The notes under the pieces were generated by a model, which worked only from the letters and a program-made list of their open reading frames with translations, had not been told where the DNA came from and made no database searches. A DNA stretch of 64,000 bases, taken from positions 1,674,001 through 1,738,000 of the forward strand of contig NZ_CP165782.1 of NCBI RefSeq assembly GCF_000513895.2, given 5' to 3'. The position numbers were made by a program, and so were the translations under genes. This document shows positions 27,079 through 35,372 of this stretch, piece by piece (the stretch's first letter is position 1; each line of letters begins with the position of its first letter). This DNA is from Ensifer sp. WSM1721 (GTDB lineage: Bacteria > Pseudomonadota > Alphaproteobacteria > Rhizobiales > Rhizobiaceae).

Positions 27079-27096
27079 TTTCAAACATGCTTGAAA
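27079..27096. promoter_or_regulatory. Near-perfect palindrome, candidate operator of the peptide locus
   Basis: TTTCAA-ACATGC-TTGAAA, 16 of 18 bases symmetric with a CATG core. It lies 37 bases before the favoured XRE start in the divergent intergenic region, where an XRE dimer could repress both directions. Confidence 0.5.
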
Positions 27097-27242
27097 AGCG
27101 GAAGCGTTGCAACTCGGAGGTTTGGCCTATGAACAAGTTTCGCGTGGCTCGTACCCCGCCTGCGAAGCTGATGACCGACACCGAACGACAAGCAGGCAGC
27201 ACAAATGATTCTCTTCTCAACGGGAGCTTTTGGTTTGCACGC

Positions 27243-27270
27243 CTTGAGTGTTATGGTGAACGTGTATGCA
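27243..27270 (+). promoter_or_regulatory. Candidate promoter of the precursor-ycaO-tfuA operon
   Basis: CTTGAG at 27243-27248 and TATGCA at 27265-27270, 16 bases apart, resemble an alphaproteobacterial housekeeping promoter. Transcription would start near 27277, leaving a 40-base leader. Confidence 0.4.
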
Positions 27271-27315
27271 ACGCTGTCACTTATGAATGCTTCCCCACTA
27301 GCAGAGGAGACTTGC

Positions 27316-27615
27316 ATGTCGAAAATGATGTTTCTGGGTGTAAAGGGTGAAACTGGCCTTTGGCTTGTCGACTTTGGAGCAGGGACCGTTACGCCGATGG
27401 AGGGAAAGCGCGAGGACTTTGTCGCGCATACCGACGGCCGAACCGAAATCATAGACGAGGTTGCTTCGGATGCTGATCTGGCAGTCTGCTTCGAGGCAAA
27501 AGAGTCCGCCTTCTCCGGCCATTTTTACAAGACCGGCTCCGCAACGGATATTGCTGTCGCGTTCGAAACAAATGAGCCGGCCTTCTCCGGCTATATGTAC
27601 CGCACGCCTGCCTGA
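27316..27615 (+). CDS. Candidate RiPP precursor peptide 1 (99 residues, two core repeats)
   Basis: Likely substrate of the adjacent YcaO/TfuA pair. AGAGGAGA lies five bases before the ATG. Residues 1-50 look like a leader (MSKMMFLGVKGETGLWLVDF); residues 54-99 hold two 24-residue imperfect repeats, DLAVCFEAKESAFSGHFYKT and DIAVAFETNEPAFSGYMYRT. Only one Cys is present and only in repeat 1, so Cys-derived thiazoline is not a shared feature; the conserved AFSG suggests a backbone change at Gly or Ser, by analogy with TfuA-dependent thioamidation. It ends directly at the ycaO start. Homologous to the 71-residue product at 24604-24819. Confidence 0.75.
   Translation: MSKMMFLGVKGETGLWLVDFGAGTVTPMEGKREDFVAHTDGRTEIIDEVASDADLAVCFEAKESAFSGHFYKTGSATDIAVAFETNEPAFSGYMYRTPA
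27475..27612 (+). repeat. Two 24-codon core repeats in precursor peptide 1
   Basis: Unit 1 begins GATCTGGCAGTC at 27475 and unit 2 begins GATATTGCTGTC at 27547, a 72-base spacing. The DNA has diverged more than the protein, which suggests selection on the motif D-[LI]-AV-x-FE-x(2)-E-x-AFSG. Confidence 0.8.
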
Positions 27616-28833
27616 GTGATCTCAGCTAGCGACATGGCAAGTGACGCGCCAGTGATTTCTTATTCGGATCGCGCCTGCACCCCGAATGAGACTCTGGCGC
27701 GCATCTCTTCTTCCCTTTCCGCTCACGGAATAACCCGTCTCGCAAGGCTGACGGACCTCGATCGGATCGGCATCCCCGTGTGGAATGCCGTCGCCCCCAA
27801 TTCGCGCTCAATCGTGATCAACCAGGGAAAAGGCATCCTTGATATCGACGCGAAGGTCTCAGCCGCAATGGAGGCCCTGGAGCGCTCCGTTGCCGAGGAT
27901 CCCAAAGTTGAGACGAGGCGAATGAGCATTCAGTCGCTGAACGACGAGGGCGCTTTTGTCGATCCGCTGCACAGCTTCATCAGGGCCGGGCAAACGGAAA
28001 TCCGCGCCGATGAATTCGTCGACTGGACACTCGGCCGCGACATCATGGCGGAGCGGGATGTCTGGGTGCCGCGCGACGCCCTTTTGCTTGACGATACAAA
28101 GAACAACCGGTTCTGGCAGTCATCCGATGGCCTCGCGTCCGGAAATACGTTTCTGGAAGCGACGTTCCATGGTTTGCTTGAGCGGATTGAACGCGATGCA
28201 ACAACCATCTGGCAATTCGTCTCGGGAGAAGAGAAAAAAGCCAAATGCGTCGATGTGCACTCGATCAAAGACGCTGTTTTGAGCGACCTCGCGTGGAGAA
28301 TAAAAGTAGCCGGGTTCCGACTGCAGGTCTTCGACGTGACCAGCGATATCGGCATTCCCTGTTTTGAGGCGTTCATCGCTCCTCAGGCAGCCCACAATGC
28401 CGAGATTCGCTACATCGAAGTGACGGCCGGCTATGGCGCGCACCCCAATCCCGTGCGTGCCGCGATCAGGGGCGTTACCGAGGCGGCGCAATCGCGGCTG
28501 ACGTATATCAGCGGCGCACGCGACGATATCCACCCGGAGACTTTCTCGCGGAACCTGCCCACACACCTGCGAGACCTCCTGCTGTTGAATCCAGTTCCCT
28601 ACGCCGCCCAGTTGGAGATGACCGCCGGTGCGACGCTTAAAGACATGCTGGCCTTCGTCGTCGCCAAGTTGAAGGCGGCGGGAGTGAGTTCCGCGATCGC
28701 GGTTCCACTCAATCCAGGGGAACGGAACTTCAGCGTCGCAAAAGTTCTCGTTCCCGAATTGGAGAACCCCGACGGAAACCGCAAGCGGCGATTCGGACCT
28801 CGGGCTTTGAAAAGAATTTTGAGCTCAAGATGA
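27616..28833 (+). CDS. YcaO-like family protein (RiPP azoline/thioamide-forming)
   Basis: ATP-dependent backbone-modifying enzyme of up to 405 residues. The YcaO ATP-binding elements are present: SAAMEALERS near 82-91, SGNTFLEATFHGLLERIERD near 175-194, and VRAAIRGVTEAAQSRL near 280-295; the tail RFGPRALKRILSSR is typical. YcaO enzymes activate an amide oxygen with ATP to form azolines or, with TfuA, thioamides. The GTG at 27616 abuts the precursor stop; ATG 27634 is an alternative. The stop overlaps tfuA by four bases (ATGA). Confidence 0.9.
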   Translation: MISASDMASDAPVISYSDRACTPNETLARISSSLSAHGITRLARLTDLDRIGIPVWNAVAPNSRSIVINQGKGILDIDAKVSAAMEALERSVAEDPKVETRRMSIQSLNDEGAFVDPLHSFIRAGQTEIRADEFVDWTLGRDIMAERDVWVPRDALLLDDTKNNRFWQSSDGLASGNTFLEATFHGLLERIERDATTIWQFVSGEEKKAKCVDVHSIKDAVLSDLAWRIKVAGFRLQVFDVTSDIGIPCFEAFIAPQAAHNAEIRYIEVTAGYGAHPNPVRAAIRGVTEAAQSRLTYISGARDDIHPETFSRNLPTHLRDLLLLNPVPYAAQLEMTAGATLKDMLAFVVAKLKAAGVSSAIAVPLNPGERNFSVAKVLVPELENPDGNRKRRFGPRALKRILSSR

Positions 28834-29540
28834 GAGTTATCTTCGGCGGACCAACATTCTACGGCGCAAGCTTGTCACCTGACCCGGCCTATCAATTGCG
28901 TCCGCCTGCGAGACAGGGAGATTTCTACAAGGCGATCCAAGAGGGCGCCAACGTGATCGGTCTCGTGGACGGCGTCTACGAATACGTGCCGGCCATTTGG
29001 CATAAGGAAATCCTCTTCGGGCTCGCCGAGGGCGTTCACATCTTTGGAGCGGCAAGCATCGGGGCTCTGCGTGCCGCGGAATGCGCACCGTTCGGGATGG
29101 TCGGCATCGGGCTGATTTACGAGGATTATGCAAGCGGCGCCCTGGAAGATGACGCGGATGTCGCGCAGTCCCACGGGCCGGCCGAATTGGGCTTTCTTCC
29201 GCTAAGCGAGCCGCTTGTGAATGTGCGGGAGACGCTCGTGCGCTGCTTGCAGGCGGCGCTTATCACTCCTGACGAACACGACCGATTGCTGGGGGCGGCG
29301 CAGGCGACCTTCTTCAAGGACCGGACCTACAAGGGATTGGTCTCGTCTGTAATAACCAACCGGGACAGGGCCACTGCGATGCTCGCGGTTTTGCGCGAAA
29401 ACAGCGTCAATCAGAAGCTTCTCGATGCCGAGATGCTCATCGAAGCCGTCGTCAATGCGCCGGATAGACGTTGCATCCCGCAATGGGACTGGAGCTTCAA
29501 GAAAACGAGCGTTTGGGACGCTCTTTTTCCATCGAATTGA
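28830..29540 (+). CDS. TfuA-like protein, partner of YcaO
   Basis: 236 residues, the usual TfuA length. The family core is clear: DGVYEYVPAIWHKEILFGLA, HIFGAASIGALRAAEC and EDDADVAQSHGPAELGF. TfuA takes part in trifolitoxin synthesis in Rhizobium and in thioamidation with YcaO in archaea and actinobacteria, where it probably helps deliver sulfur. It is translationally coupled to ycaO. Confidence 0.9.
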   Translation: MRVIFGGPTFYGASLSPDPAYQLRPPARQGDFYKAIQEGANVIGLVDGVYEYVPAIWHKEILFGLAEGVHIFGAASIGALRAAECAPFGMVGIGLIYEDYASGALEDDADVAQSHGPAELGFLPLSEPLVNVRETLVRCLQAALITPDEHDRLLGAAQATFFKDRTYKGLVSSVITNRDRATAMLAVLRENSVNQKLLDAEMLIEAVVNAPDRRCIPQWDWSFKKTSVWDALFPSN

Positions 29541-29564
29541 TTCATCTCGCGATTGACGCTGCCG

Positions 29565-30326
29565 TCAGTTGCGCAGCTTGTAACCGGTGCGGAAAATCCA
29601 GGTCAGAACGGACATGCACAGAGCGAGAAAGACGAGCATGATCGCCGCGCTGGCGAGCGGGTCGACGTCGGAAATCTCGAAGAAGCTCCAGCGGAACCCG
29701 CTGATCAGATAGAGCACCGGATTGAAATGGCTGACCGCCTGCCAGAACGGCGGCAGCATGTCGATCGAGTAGAAGCTACCGCCCAGGAAGACGAGCGGCG
29801 GGATCACCAGCATCGGGATCAGGTTCAATTGCTCGAAATCCTTCGCCCAGATGCCGATGATGAAGCCGAACAGGCTGAAGGTGACTGCGGTCAGAACGAA
29901 GAAGAAGAGCATCGCGAATGGATGGGCGATGCTGAGATCCACGAACAGCGACGCCGTAATCAGGATGATCGTGCCGATCATCAGTCCCTTTGTCGCCGCC
30001 GCCCCCACATAGCCGAGGACGATCTCGATCATGGAGATCGGCGAGGACAGCACTTCATAGATAGTGCCGGTGAACTTCGGGAAATAGATGCCGAACGAGC
30101 CATTGCCGATGCATTGCGTCAGAAGCGTCAGCATCATCAGGCCGGGGGTGATGAACGCGCCGTAGGATACGCCCTCGATCTCCTGAATGCGTCCGCCGAT
30201 GGCCGCGCCGAAGACGATGAAATAGAGCGAGGTGGATATGACCGGCGATACGACGCTCTGCAACAGCGTGCGGCGCGTGCGCGCCATCTCGAAGAAATAG
30301 ATGGATTTGATCGCTTCGATGTTCAT
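29565..30326 (-). CDS. ABC-2 type transporter permease
   Basis: Inner-membrane permease of 253 residues with about six hydrophobic segments and the ABC-2 block [20 protein letters not shown]. It overlaps its ATPase by four bases. It converges on tfuA with only 24 bases between stops. It resembles the widespread YadH/NodJ-like exporters and is not evidently part of the peptide operon. Confidence 0.9.
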   Translation of the reverse strand: MNIEAIKSIYFFEMARTRRTLLQSVVSPVISTSLYFIVFGAAIGGRIQEIEGVSYGAFITPGLMMLTLLTQCIGNGSFGIYFPKFTGTIYEVLSSPISMIEIVLGYVGAAATKGLMIGTIILITASLFVDLSIAHPFAMLFFFVLTAVTFSLFGFIIGIWAKDFEQLNLIPMLVIPPLVFLGGSFYSIDMLPPFWQAVSHFNPVLYLISGFRWSFFEISDVDPLASAAIMLVFLALCMSVLTWIFRTGYKLRN

Positions 30327-31249
30327 CGCCCAGCCTCCACGATCTCTACAAAAATGTCCTCGAGCGAACTCTGCCGCGTCGAAATATCCCGAAGCCTGAT
30401 GCCGGCCTCGGCGAGCGCGGCGAGAAGCGCGGTGATGCCGGTGCGCTCCGCACTGGTATCGTAGTCATAGATCAGGCACTGCCCGTCTTCGTCGAGCGTC
30501 AGATTATAGGATGCCAACGATTGCGGGAGGCGCTCCAGCGGATGGGCGAGATCGACGCGCAACTGCTTGCGGCCGAGCTTCGTCATCAGCGCATCCTTCT
30601 CCTCGACGAGCAGAATCTCGCCGCCATTGATGACGGCGATCCGGTCGGCGATCTCCTCCGCCTCTTCGATATAGTGCGTCGTCAGAATGATCGTCACGCC
30701 TGAGGCACGCAGCCGCTGAACGACATCCCACATGCTCTTGCGCAGGCTGACATCGACGCCCGCGGTCGGCTCGTCGAGGAAGAGCACGCGCGGCTCATGC
30801 GAGAGCGCCTTGGCGATCAGCACACGCCGCTTCATGCCGCCAGAAAGCTCGCGCAGCGTGTTGTCCTTCTTGTTCCAGAGAGAGAGGTCCTTCAGCACCT
30901 TTTCGATATGAGCCGGGTCGGGTTTCTTGCCGTGCAGCCCACGCGAAAACGAAACGGTGTTCCAGACTGTCTCGAAGGCGTCCGTCGTAAGCTCCTGTGG
31001 CACGAGCCCGATCATCGCCCGGGTCTGGCGGAAGTCGCGCACGACATCGTTGCCGCCGACGGTGACCTTGCCGCTGGTCGCATTGACGATGCCGCAGACG
31101 ATCGAGATGAGAGTCGTCTTGCCGGCGCCGTTCGGCCCGAGAAGAGCGAGAATCTCCCCCTCCTCGATATCGAGACTGACGCCCTTCAGCGCCTGAAAAC
31201 CCGAGGCATACGTCTTCGACAGGTTGGAAATGGAAACGATGGGCGTCAT
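30323..31249 (-). CDS. ABC transporter ATP-binding protein (YadG/NodI-like)
   Basis: ATPase of 308 residues with Walker A ([14 protein letters not shown]), signature [18 protein letters not shown], Walker [13 protein letters not shown] and a C-terminal extension typical of drug or lipid exporters. Partner of the permease downstream. The 31250-31434 gap beyond it holds nothing I recognise. Confidence 0.92.
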   Translation of the reverse strand: MTPIVSISNLSKTYASGFQALKGVSLDIEEGEILALLGPNGAGKTTLISIVCGIVNATSGKVTVGGNDVVRDFRQTRAMIGLVPQELTTDAFETVWNTVSFSRGLHGKKPDPAHIEKVLKDLSLWNKKDNTLRELSGGMKRRVLIAKALSHEPRVLFLDEPTAGVDVSLRKSMWDVVQRLRASGVTIILTTHYIEEAEEIADRIAVINGGEILLVEEKDALMTKLGRKQLRVDLAHPLERLPQSLASYNLTLDEDGQCLIYDYDTSAERTGITALLAALAEAGIRLRDISTRQSSLEDIFVEIVEAGR

Positions 31250-31434
31250 GAACAGATCCGGAAACCGTGCGATATCGGCAGAGGTGCTGCTCTATATGGG
31301 CCGATTCACATGGATTTGCAGCCCGTCCGGAACAAATTTGCAGGTGACGCTGCGTCAACGAACATCGATCCCGCCAATATGGAGGTGGCGACCGACCAAC
31401 GGATCGCTGAAGACAAGTCCCAATCGGAATGCAC

Positions 31435-31767
31435 TCAGTGCCTGGTATGCTCGCGGCAGAAGATCCCGTAAAGCGCCATGACCAGACGCGCTGCCTTCTC
31501 CTCCTTGAGCCGGTAGAAGACCTGTTTGGCGTCCCGCCGCGTCGCGACGATGTCGGCCTCACGCAGTACGGTCAGTTGTTGCGACAGGGTCGGCTGGTGG
31601 ATGCCCAGTGTCTCTTCCAACTGGCTGACCGAGTGCTCGCCTCCGACCAGGGTGCAGACGATCTTTAAGCGGTTCTGGTTTGCCAGCGTTTTGAGCAGCG
31701 CCGTGGCTTCAGCCGTCCGCTCGCCCATGTCGGGACGAACGTTGCGGAATTTCATCACCGTTCCCAT
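31435..31767 (-). CDS. ArsR/SmtB-family repressor, BigR-like sulfide/persulfide sensor
   Basis: Winged-helix repressor of 110 residues. The recognition region LGIHQPTLSQQLTVLREADI matches BigR, and the two Cys that form the redox switch in BigR/SqrR are present at about 38 (KIVCTLV) and 104 (GIFCREH). It lies 12 bases after the persulfide dioxygenase-like gene. It most likely derepresses the operon when sulfide or polysulfide oxidises these Cys. Confidence 0.85.
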   Translation of the reverse strand: MGTVMKFRNVRPDMGERTAEATALLKTLANQNRLKIVCTLVGGEHSVSQLEETLGIHQPTLSQQLTVLREADIVATRRDAKQVFYRLKEEKAARLVMALYGIFCREHTRH

Positions 31768-31779
31768 GGCCCTCTCCCC

Positions 31780-32670
31780 TCAGCTCCACGTCGCTCCCTT
31801 GAGCGCGTTGAGCGGAAATTTCAGATAGCGCCCGCCATTGGCCTCCGGCTCCGGAAGGCGTCCGCCGCGAATATTCACCTGCAAGGCGTGCAGGATCAGC
31901 TTCGGCATTGGCAGGGTCTTGTCGCGCGCTTCGCGCAACTCGACGAATTGCTCTTCGGTCATGCCCGCGATATGTGGATTGCAGCGCTTCTCCTCGCCAA
32001 CCGTGCTCTCCCAGTGCGCCTCGCGACCGTTCGGCCGATAGTCATGGCCGGTGAAGATGCGGGTCTCGTCCGGCAGCGCAAGGATCGCATCGATCGAGCG
32101 CCATAACTGACGGGCGTCGCCACCCGGAAAGTCCGCGCGTGCGGTGCCGCTATCCGGCATGAAGATCGTGTCGTGCACGAAAGCCGCGTCACCGACGAGA
32201 TAGGTGACGGAAGCGAGCGTATGACCCGGCGAGTAGATGACGCGCCCGCCGATTTCGCCAATCGAAAAGTGCTCGCCGTCGGTGAAAAGATGGTCCCATT
32301 GCGAGCCATCCGCTGCCAGTTCCGGCCAGTTGTAGATGCATTTCCAAAGCTTCTGGACGCGCACGACTTCCGATCCGATGCCGGTCGGCGCTCCGGCCTT
32401 GTCCTTCAGATAGGCGGCGGCCGAAAAATGGTCCGCATGCGGATGGGTGTCGAGGATCCATTCGACCGTCAGGTCGTTCTCCGCGATGTAATGGAGGATC
32501 AGGTCAGCTTGCACGGTCGCCGTCGCTCCCGACTTCTCGTCGAAGTCGAGCACCGGATCGATGATAGCGCAGCGCCTCGTCGATGGATCCGAAACGACAT
32601 ATTGGATGCTCCCCGTCCGTCCCTCATAAAAGCCCTTGACGTCTGGTCTTGCAGTGGCCGCTGCAGGCAT
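31780..32670 (-). CDS. MBL-fold persulfide dioxygenase-like protein (bigR operon BLH type)
   Basis: Metallo-beta-lactamase fold protein of 296 residues. The metal motif DTHPHADHFSAA, the SPGHTLASVTYLVGD loop and IFTGHDYRP are those of ETHE1/BLH enzymes, which oxidise glutathione persulfide to sulfite with iron. GGAGGG precedes the ATG. Unlike some relatives it has no fused rhodanese domain. It lies directly upstream of the BigR-like repressor and behind a palindromic AT-rich operator. Confidence 0.88.
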   Translation of the reverse strand: MPAAATARPDVKGFYEGRTGSIQYVVSDPSTRRCAIIDPVLDFDEKSGATATVQADLILHYIAENDLTVEWILDTHPHADHFSAAAYLKDKAGAPTGIGSEVVRVQKLWKCIYNWPELAADGSQWDHLFTDGEHFSIGEIGGRVIYSPGHTLASVTYLVGDAAFVHDTIFMPDSGTARADFPGGDARQLWRSIDAILALPDETRIFTGHDYRPNGREAHWESTVGEEKRCNPHIAGMTEEQFVELREARDKTLPMPKLILHALQVNIRGGRLPEPEANGGRYLKFPLNALKGATWS

Positions 32671-32696
32671 GAGTGCCCTCCGTTCATATGATCAAT

Positions 32697-32717
32697 ATAC
32701 AATTAAATATAATGTAT
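32697..32717. promoter_or_regulatory. Candidate BigR operator upstream of the persulfide dioxygenase gene
   Basis: Imperfect AT-rich inverted repeat ATACAATTA-AATA-TAATGTAT in an otherwise GC-rich window, 27 bases before the MBL start. BigR sites are described as AT-rich imperfect palindromes over the promoter. Confidence 0.55.
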
Positions 32718-32829
32718 GCTTGGTCAAACAGCCGGGCTGCGGAGCTGCATCACTTAGCCTCGCCGACCCCCATAAACTCAAGGATTATCTCACAGGTTCG
32801 ACCGCCACGGGATCGAATCTTCATCCCGG

Positions 32830-33651
32830 CTAACCATAAAGGCTGTAGAAGAAGCGCAAGGCAATCAGGACCATGAAGATACCGAAGCCCGCCTCCAATT
32901 GGCGCCTGTCCAAGGCGTGCGCCAGGCCCACGCCGACCGGCGCGACCAAGAGCGTGATCGGAATGATCAGCGCCACGGCAATCCAGTTGATGAAGCCGGT
33001 CGATAGCGGCGGCAAGCCGGGTTCACCCCATCCGGCCCAGACATAGCCGAATAGGCCGGGTATCGAGATCAGCACGCCGACTCCGGCGGAGGTCGCCACC
33101 GCCTGGTGGATCGGCCGGTTGTGCAGCGTCATGAAGGTGTTGTTGAGCACCCCTCCGCCAATACCCATGAGACCGGAAAGGATGCCGATCGCGACGCCGA
33201 CGAGCCATTTGACCGGATTCTTCGGAAGGTCGGCGCCGATGCGCCAGTTCGCACGGTTGAAGATCATCCGGCACGCGACCGCGAGCGCGATCACCGCAAA
33301 GATCAGCCGCAAGGTCTCGCTGCTGACATGGGCAGCGATCAACGAAGCGAGAATGGCGCCGAGCGGTACGGCAAGGATCCAGTTGCGCAGCAGGTCCAAA
33401 TCGACCACGCCACGCCGGTAATGCGACAGAAAAGAACGGACCGAAGTCGGCACGATGATCGCAAGCGAGGTCCCGACCGACAGATGCATCCGAACCGCGT
33501 CGTCGACGCCGAGGACGCCGAAGACCTGATAAAAGACCGGCACGAGAATCGCGCCGCCGCCAATGCCGAAGAGACCGGCAAGGACGCCGGCGACAACACC
33601 GGCCGCAGCCAGCGCCAGGGCAAACATCAACAGTTCCGAAAGCGGCGGCAT
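32830..33651 (-). CDS. TauE/SafE-family sulfite exporter
   Basis: Inner-membrane protein of 273 residues with about eight hydrophobic segments and the duplicated family motif (GLFGIGGGAILVPVFYQVFG, then GLMGIGGGVLNNTFM). In bigR operons a TauE/SafE protein exports the sulfite made by the persulfide dioxygenase. It lies upstream of the MBL gene on the same strand with 159 bases between, in which the operator stands, so it may have its own promoter. Confidence 0.88.
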   Translation of the reverse strand: MPPLSELLMFALALAAAGVVAGVLAGLFGIGGGAILVPVFYQVFGVLGVDDAVRMHLSVGTSLAIIVPTSVRSFLSHYRRGVVDLDLLRNWILAVPLGAILASLIAAHVSSETLRLIFAVIALAVACRMIFNRANWRIGADLPKNPVKWLVGVAIGILSGLMGIGGGVLNNTFMTLHNRPIHQAVATSAGVGVLISIPGLFGYVWAGWGEPGLPPLSTGFINWIAVALIIPITLLVAPVGVGLAHALDRRQLEAGFGIFMVLIALRFFYSLYG

Positions 33652-33714
33652 GGAGGATCCTGATGACGCTGGAACCCGGCAAAGGAGATTGCCGGCAGAG
33701 GCGAAGGCTTATCA

Positions 33715-33842
33715 CTGTCACGAAACGGTGATGCTTTTCAATCAGTTTGGTGCCGGGAGCAACCCGCTCTCGCGACTTGCACGCCGGAGCCTCCCCTAAG
33801 CTCCGGTTTTTCTGGCCGGCTCTCCCCGCCGGCCTTTTTTTT
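33715..33842 (+). ncRNA. Candidate small RNA with anti-Shine-Dalgarno loops
   Basis: No plus-strand protein gene explains the strong terminator at the end. Three hairpins follow one another: GTGCC...GCAC with inner GAGC/GCTC; CCGGAGC/GCTCCGG (33784-33806) with loop CTCCCCTAA; and GGCCGGC/GCCGGCC (33814-33834) with loop TCTCCCC, then eight T. Loops rich in CUCCCC are the hallmark of the alpha-r14 family of rhizobial sRNAs that pair with ribosome binding sites; assignment here is inference. The 5' end is a guess; no promoter stands out. Confidence 0.55.
33814..33842 (+). terminator. Strong Rho-independent terminator, plus strand
   Basis: Perfect 7-bp GC stem GGCCGGC/GCCGGCC followed by eight T at 33835-33842. 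It lies between two minus-strand genes, so it must end a plus-strand RNA. Confidence 0.9.
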
Positions 33843-33870
33843 GATGCGCGCGCATCCTTGAGCGACTACA

Positions 33871-35106
33871 TCAATCGCAGTGCCGGTAACCGGACTTGCG
33901 CGTCCTCAGATCGAAATGGAAATGATCCTTATGGAACGGATCGCTGCCCGGACCCAGCACCGTATTGAAGTACTTGCAGCTATCGGTGCGCACCGCTTTT
34001 AGCAGACCGCGCTCGCGGAAGGCGAAGAAGCCCTTCCTGCGCACGTCGATTTCCTTGCCGTTCTTCAGCACGAACTTGCCTACGTCGATCGCATTGCCGC
34101 GCGCATGCTCCGACATCGGGTTGCCGCGGCGTGAGTTCATCGTTCGACAAGAATAGCCGCCGAGCGGCTTGATCGTCTTGACGCCCGACCAGTAGCGATA
34201 GCGCGAGGACGGCGCCAGCTCGTACTTGACCCATTTGGCAAAGGCTTCCGTGACCTGGCAGTTGAGTTTCACCGCGGGCTTGACGGCGATGTTCCCGGAA
34301 AGACCGCTGAGCTCGATCGGATAGTCTATGCCGCAGGAAGGCCCATTATAGATGCGTGGCACGTCCCGGAAAACGACGCCGAGCTTCCTCAGCCGCTGAC
34401 GGCACGCTATCTCGGAGCCCGGCATTTCGCCGGTATATTCGGGCGCAGACAGCGGGTTGCGGGCGCGCGGCAGGAACGCGACCTGCTGCGGCTCCTGTGC
34501 GCGGCTAGCCCGCTGCGGCGCGACATGGCGTGGCTTCTTGGCCTCCTCTGCTGCTATTTGAACCGGCGTCAGCGGTGGTAGGTCTGGATCATAGCCGGGA
34601 CTTGATTCGACCGGGGCGGCTTGCGAGGACCCGCCAAGCTGGCGCACGTCGTCCTCGCCGATGCCGCCAACGACTGGCTGGGTGGCATTGCCTTCGGCGA
34701 TTTCGTTGGCCTGCTCCTGCGCCAATCCGACGACCGGTTCCACGCCGAGCATGGCGTCCATGTTGACGCCTTCGGGGGGAATGGTCATCGGGCCGGCACT
34801 CGCGATCTGTGGCTGCCGCACCGGTTCTCTGTCGATCATCGGCAGCCGGTTCGACTGCTCGGGAGCGGATGCCGCGGATGTTTCGCTGAGCACAGCGACC
34901 GGTTCCGCCGACGGGTAAGCGGCGACTTCCCGCTCCGGATCGGCAACCGGCGCCGATCTGATGGCGCCGACCCGCGAGCCGCTATCGATTCTGGCTGGAG
35001 GCGAAAGCACATCGGTCGTGCAGGCGACGAGCGGAATGGACAGCAGCAGAGCCGTCAAGGGCCTGTGGAGAAGAGAAACATACGCCATACTCATTGCCGC
35101 CTTCAT
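33871..35106 (-). CDS. Extensin-like family lipoprotein (M15-type fold)
   Basis: Predicted lipoprotein of 411 residues: SIPLVACTTD near residue 28 is a lipobox. A Pro/Ala-rich linker of about 190 residues leads to a C-terminal extensin-like domain with six or more Cys (CRQRLRKLGVVF, GPSCGIDYPIEL) and zinc-site-like MSEHARGNAIDVG and DHFHFDLR, as in M15 peptidases. It probably acts on the cell wall. Start may be the Met at 35106, 35094 or 35088. Confidence 0.85.
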   Translation of the reverse strand: MKAAMSMAYVSLLHRPLTALLLSIPLVACTTDVLSPPARIDSGSRVGAIRSAPVADPEREVAAYPSAEPVAVLSETSAASAPEQSNRLPMIDREPVRQPQIASAGPMTIPPEGVNMDAMLGVEPVVGLAQEQANEIAEGNATQPVVGGIGEDDVRQLGGSSQAAPVESSPGYDPDLPPLTPVQIAAEEAKKPRHVAPQRASRAQEPQQVAFLPRARNPLSAPEYTGEMPGSEIACRQRLRKLGVVFRDVPRIYNGPSCGIDYPIELSGLSGNIAVKPAVKLNCQVTEAFAKWVKYELAPSSRYRYWSGVKTIKPLGGYSCRTMNSRRGNPMSEHARGNAIDVGKFVLKNGKEIDVRRKGFFAFRERGLLKAVRTDSCKYFNTVLGPGSDPFHKDHFHFDLRTRKSGYRHCD

Positions 35107-35309
35107 CCAGCACCAAGCCGAAGCCCCGACGGTGCACGCCCGCCCGCGACCGAAAGTGACCGCCGGCTATGTCACAAGGCGGGCACGCGGCCGAAAAAGT
35201 CGATGTCGGAGATACTTTATGCAGACGTGGTAAATGAAGCCTTTCCAGCGAGTTACCTCATCCGGCGATCTGCTGACGGAAACCGCCCTTTTATCGACAG
35301 CCGCGACGC

Positions 35310-35340
35310 AAAAAAAGCCTGCGTCCCCGGGAACGCAGGC
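35310..35340 (-). terminator. Terminator of the Kazal lipoprotein gene
   Basis: Stem GCCTGCGT/ACGCAGGC with an 8-base loop and seven A on the plus strand, hence a T-run on the minus strand. It ends the minus-strand gene 33 bases after its stop. Confidence 0.9.
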
Positions 35341-35372
35341 CCCATCGAGTGACTTCTGGACCGAGTGCCGGG

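Noticed and set aside
27087..27350. 87-codon plus frame overlapping the start of precursor 1
   Set aside because: It is out of frame with the peptide, lacks a ribosome binding site and spans the operator and promoter.
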